NCBI RefSeq assembly: GCF_000309485.1
Contig: NZ_AKIL01000016.1
Span: forward strand, 1 to 5,860
Length of the DNA stretch: 5,860 nucleotides
Direction: 5' to 3'
Source of the DNA: Milkweed yellows phytoplasma str. MW1
GTDB taxonomy: Bacteria; Bacillota_I; Bacilli_A; Acholeplasmatales; Acholeplasmataceae
In this document: in pieces, positions 5,543 through 5,860 of the stretch
How positions within the stretch are numbered: the first letter of the stretch is position 1
Layout: every line of letters starts with the position of its first letter
Notes under the pieces: generated by a model
Told to the model about the DNA's origin: nothing
Databases searched by the model: none
Seen by the model: only the letters and a program-made list of their open reading frames with translations
Position numbers and translations under genes: made by a program

Positions 5543-5860
5543 AACAGTTTCATCTTGTTTGTTTTTTAATGTTTTATCTTGTTCTTTATTTTGGGTATTG
5601 ATTTTACTGATTAATTCTTCTAAATGTTGAGATTTTAATTCTAAATTTTTTAATTCAGTTTTTAGATTTTCTATTTTATTTTCTATTTTATTTTCTAAAT
5701 TTTGAGATTTTAATTCTAAATTTTTTAATTCAGTTTTTAGATTTTTCTATTTTATTTTTATTAAAAATAGACAAAATATTATAACTTTCGCCTTTGTTAT
5801 TTGTATAAGCAAAAACACAATTTCTTTTTAAGAACAAAGAGAAATAAAAAACAAAAAACA
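5543..5860 (-). pseudogene. N-terminal part of the AAA+ gene, frameshifted, partial
   Basis: From the right edge the minus strand reads FFVFYFSLFLKRNCVFAY then TNNKGESYNILSIFNKNKIE, and stops at 5730-5732. Ignoring one extra T at 5742-5746, it runs on as NLKTELKNLELKSQNLENKI, a second NLKTELKNLELKSQHLEELI, and joins the ATPase frame without a stop. The start is a hydrophobic segment with a basic residue pair, so the intact protein was probably anchored in, or exported across, the membrane, with a Leu-heptad coiled-coil stalk (about 70 residues) before the ATPase. The first two bases at the edge read TG on the minus strand, so an ATG or TTG start may lie right there. Together with 4493-5542 this is one gene of about 455 codons. 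Confidence 0.65.
5627..5758. repeat. 75-bp-period duplication in coiled-coil region
   Basis: Bases 5627-5682 recur at 5702-5758 with 75-base spacing and no substitution; the only difference is one extra T in the right copy (TTTTT at 5742-5746 against TTTT at 5667-5670). The period is exactly 25 codons, duplicating NLKTELKNLELKSQ in the coiled coil, so length change here keeps the frame while the single extra base breaks it. Confidence 0.85.

Noticed and set aside
1..5860. CRISPR array, tRNA, rRNA or replication origin
   Set aside because: No spaced direct repeats, cloverleaf, rRNA-like stretch or DnaA-box cluster was seen on either strand.

Overview
The window is very AT-rich, gene-poor and full of decayed genes. 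It carries Sec-secreted proteins with the phytoplasma SVM (sequence-variable mosaic) type signal peptide (MFK-x-K at the start, a long hydrophobic core, an NNQ-x-VMA type cleavage region). It also has an IS3-family tra5-type transposase remnant, an FtsH-like AAA+ ATPase without a protease domain, and a YqaJ-type exonuclease remnant. This mix points to 'Candidatus Phytoplasma', an insect-borne, wall-less plant pathogen. The segment looks like a decaying potential mobile unit (PMU) that serves as an effector island. The SAP05 sequence fits an aster-yellows-like lineage, but the window alone cannot settle the group.

Layout. 1-218: an AT-rich hairpin terminator and the leader of a broken plus-strand gene. 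219-861 (+): heavily mutated SAP05-like secreted protein. 931-1291 (-): broken YqaJ-type exonuclease. 1294-1729 (-): broken hydrophobic membrane protein two bases upstream of the exonuclease. 1771-1800: intrinsic terminator. 1833-2156 (-): intact small SVM coiled-coil secreted protein. 2227-2996 (-): gene fragments, mainly a larger broken SVM-type coiled-coil protein. 3076-3483 (-): intact SAP05 effector gene. 3594-3946 (+): divergent leader with overlapping inverted repeats, a small frameshifted coiled-coil ORF and a strong terminator. 4100-4340 (-): terminator and tra5 fragment. 4358-4469 (-): possible ORF remnant. 4493-5860 (-): AAA+ ATPase gene, split by a one-base frameshift inside a 75-bp tandem duplication; its 5' end lies at or beyond the right edge.

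How it fits together. The only clearly intact genes are the two secreted proteins, while the mobile-unit genes around them (exonuclease, transposase, ATPase) are broken. This suggests selection has kept the host-directed cargo while the vehicle decayed. The two intact effector genes share a near-identical leader with an inverted repeat overlapping a candidate extended -10 promoter, so they may be co-regulated. Two genes were frameshifted by perfect 10-bp tandem duplications, a recurring mutational signature here.
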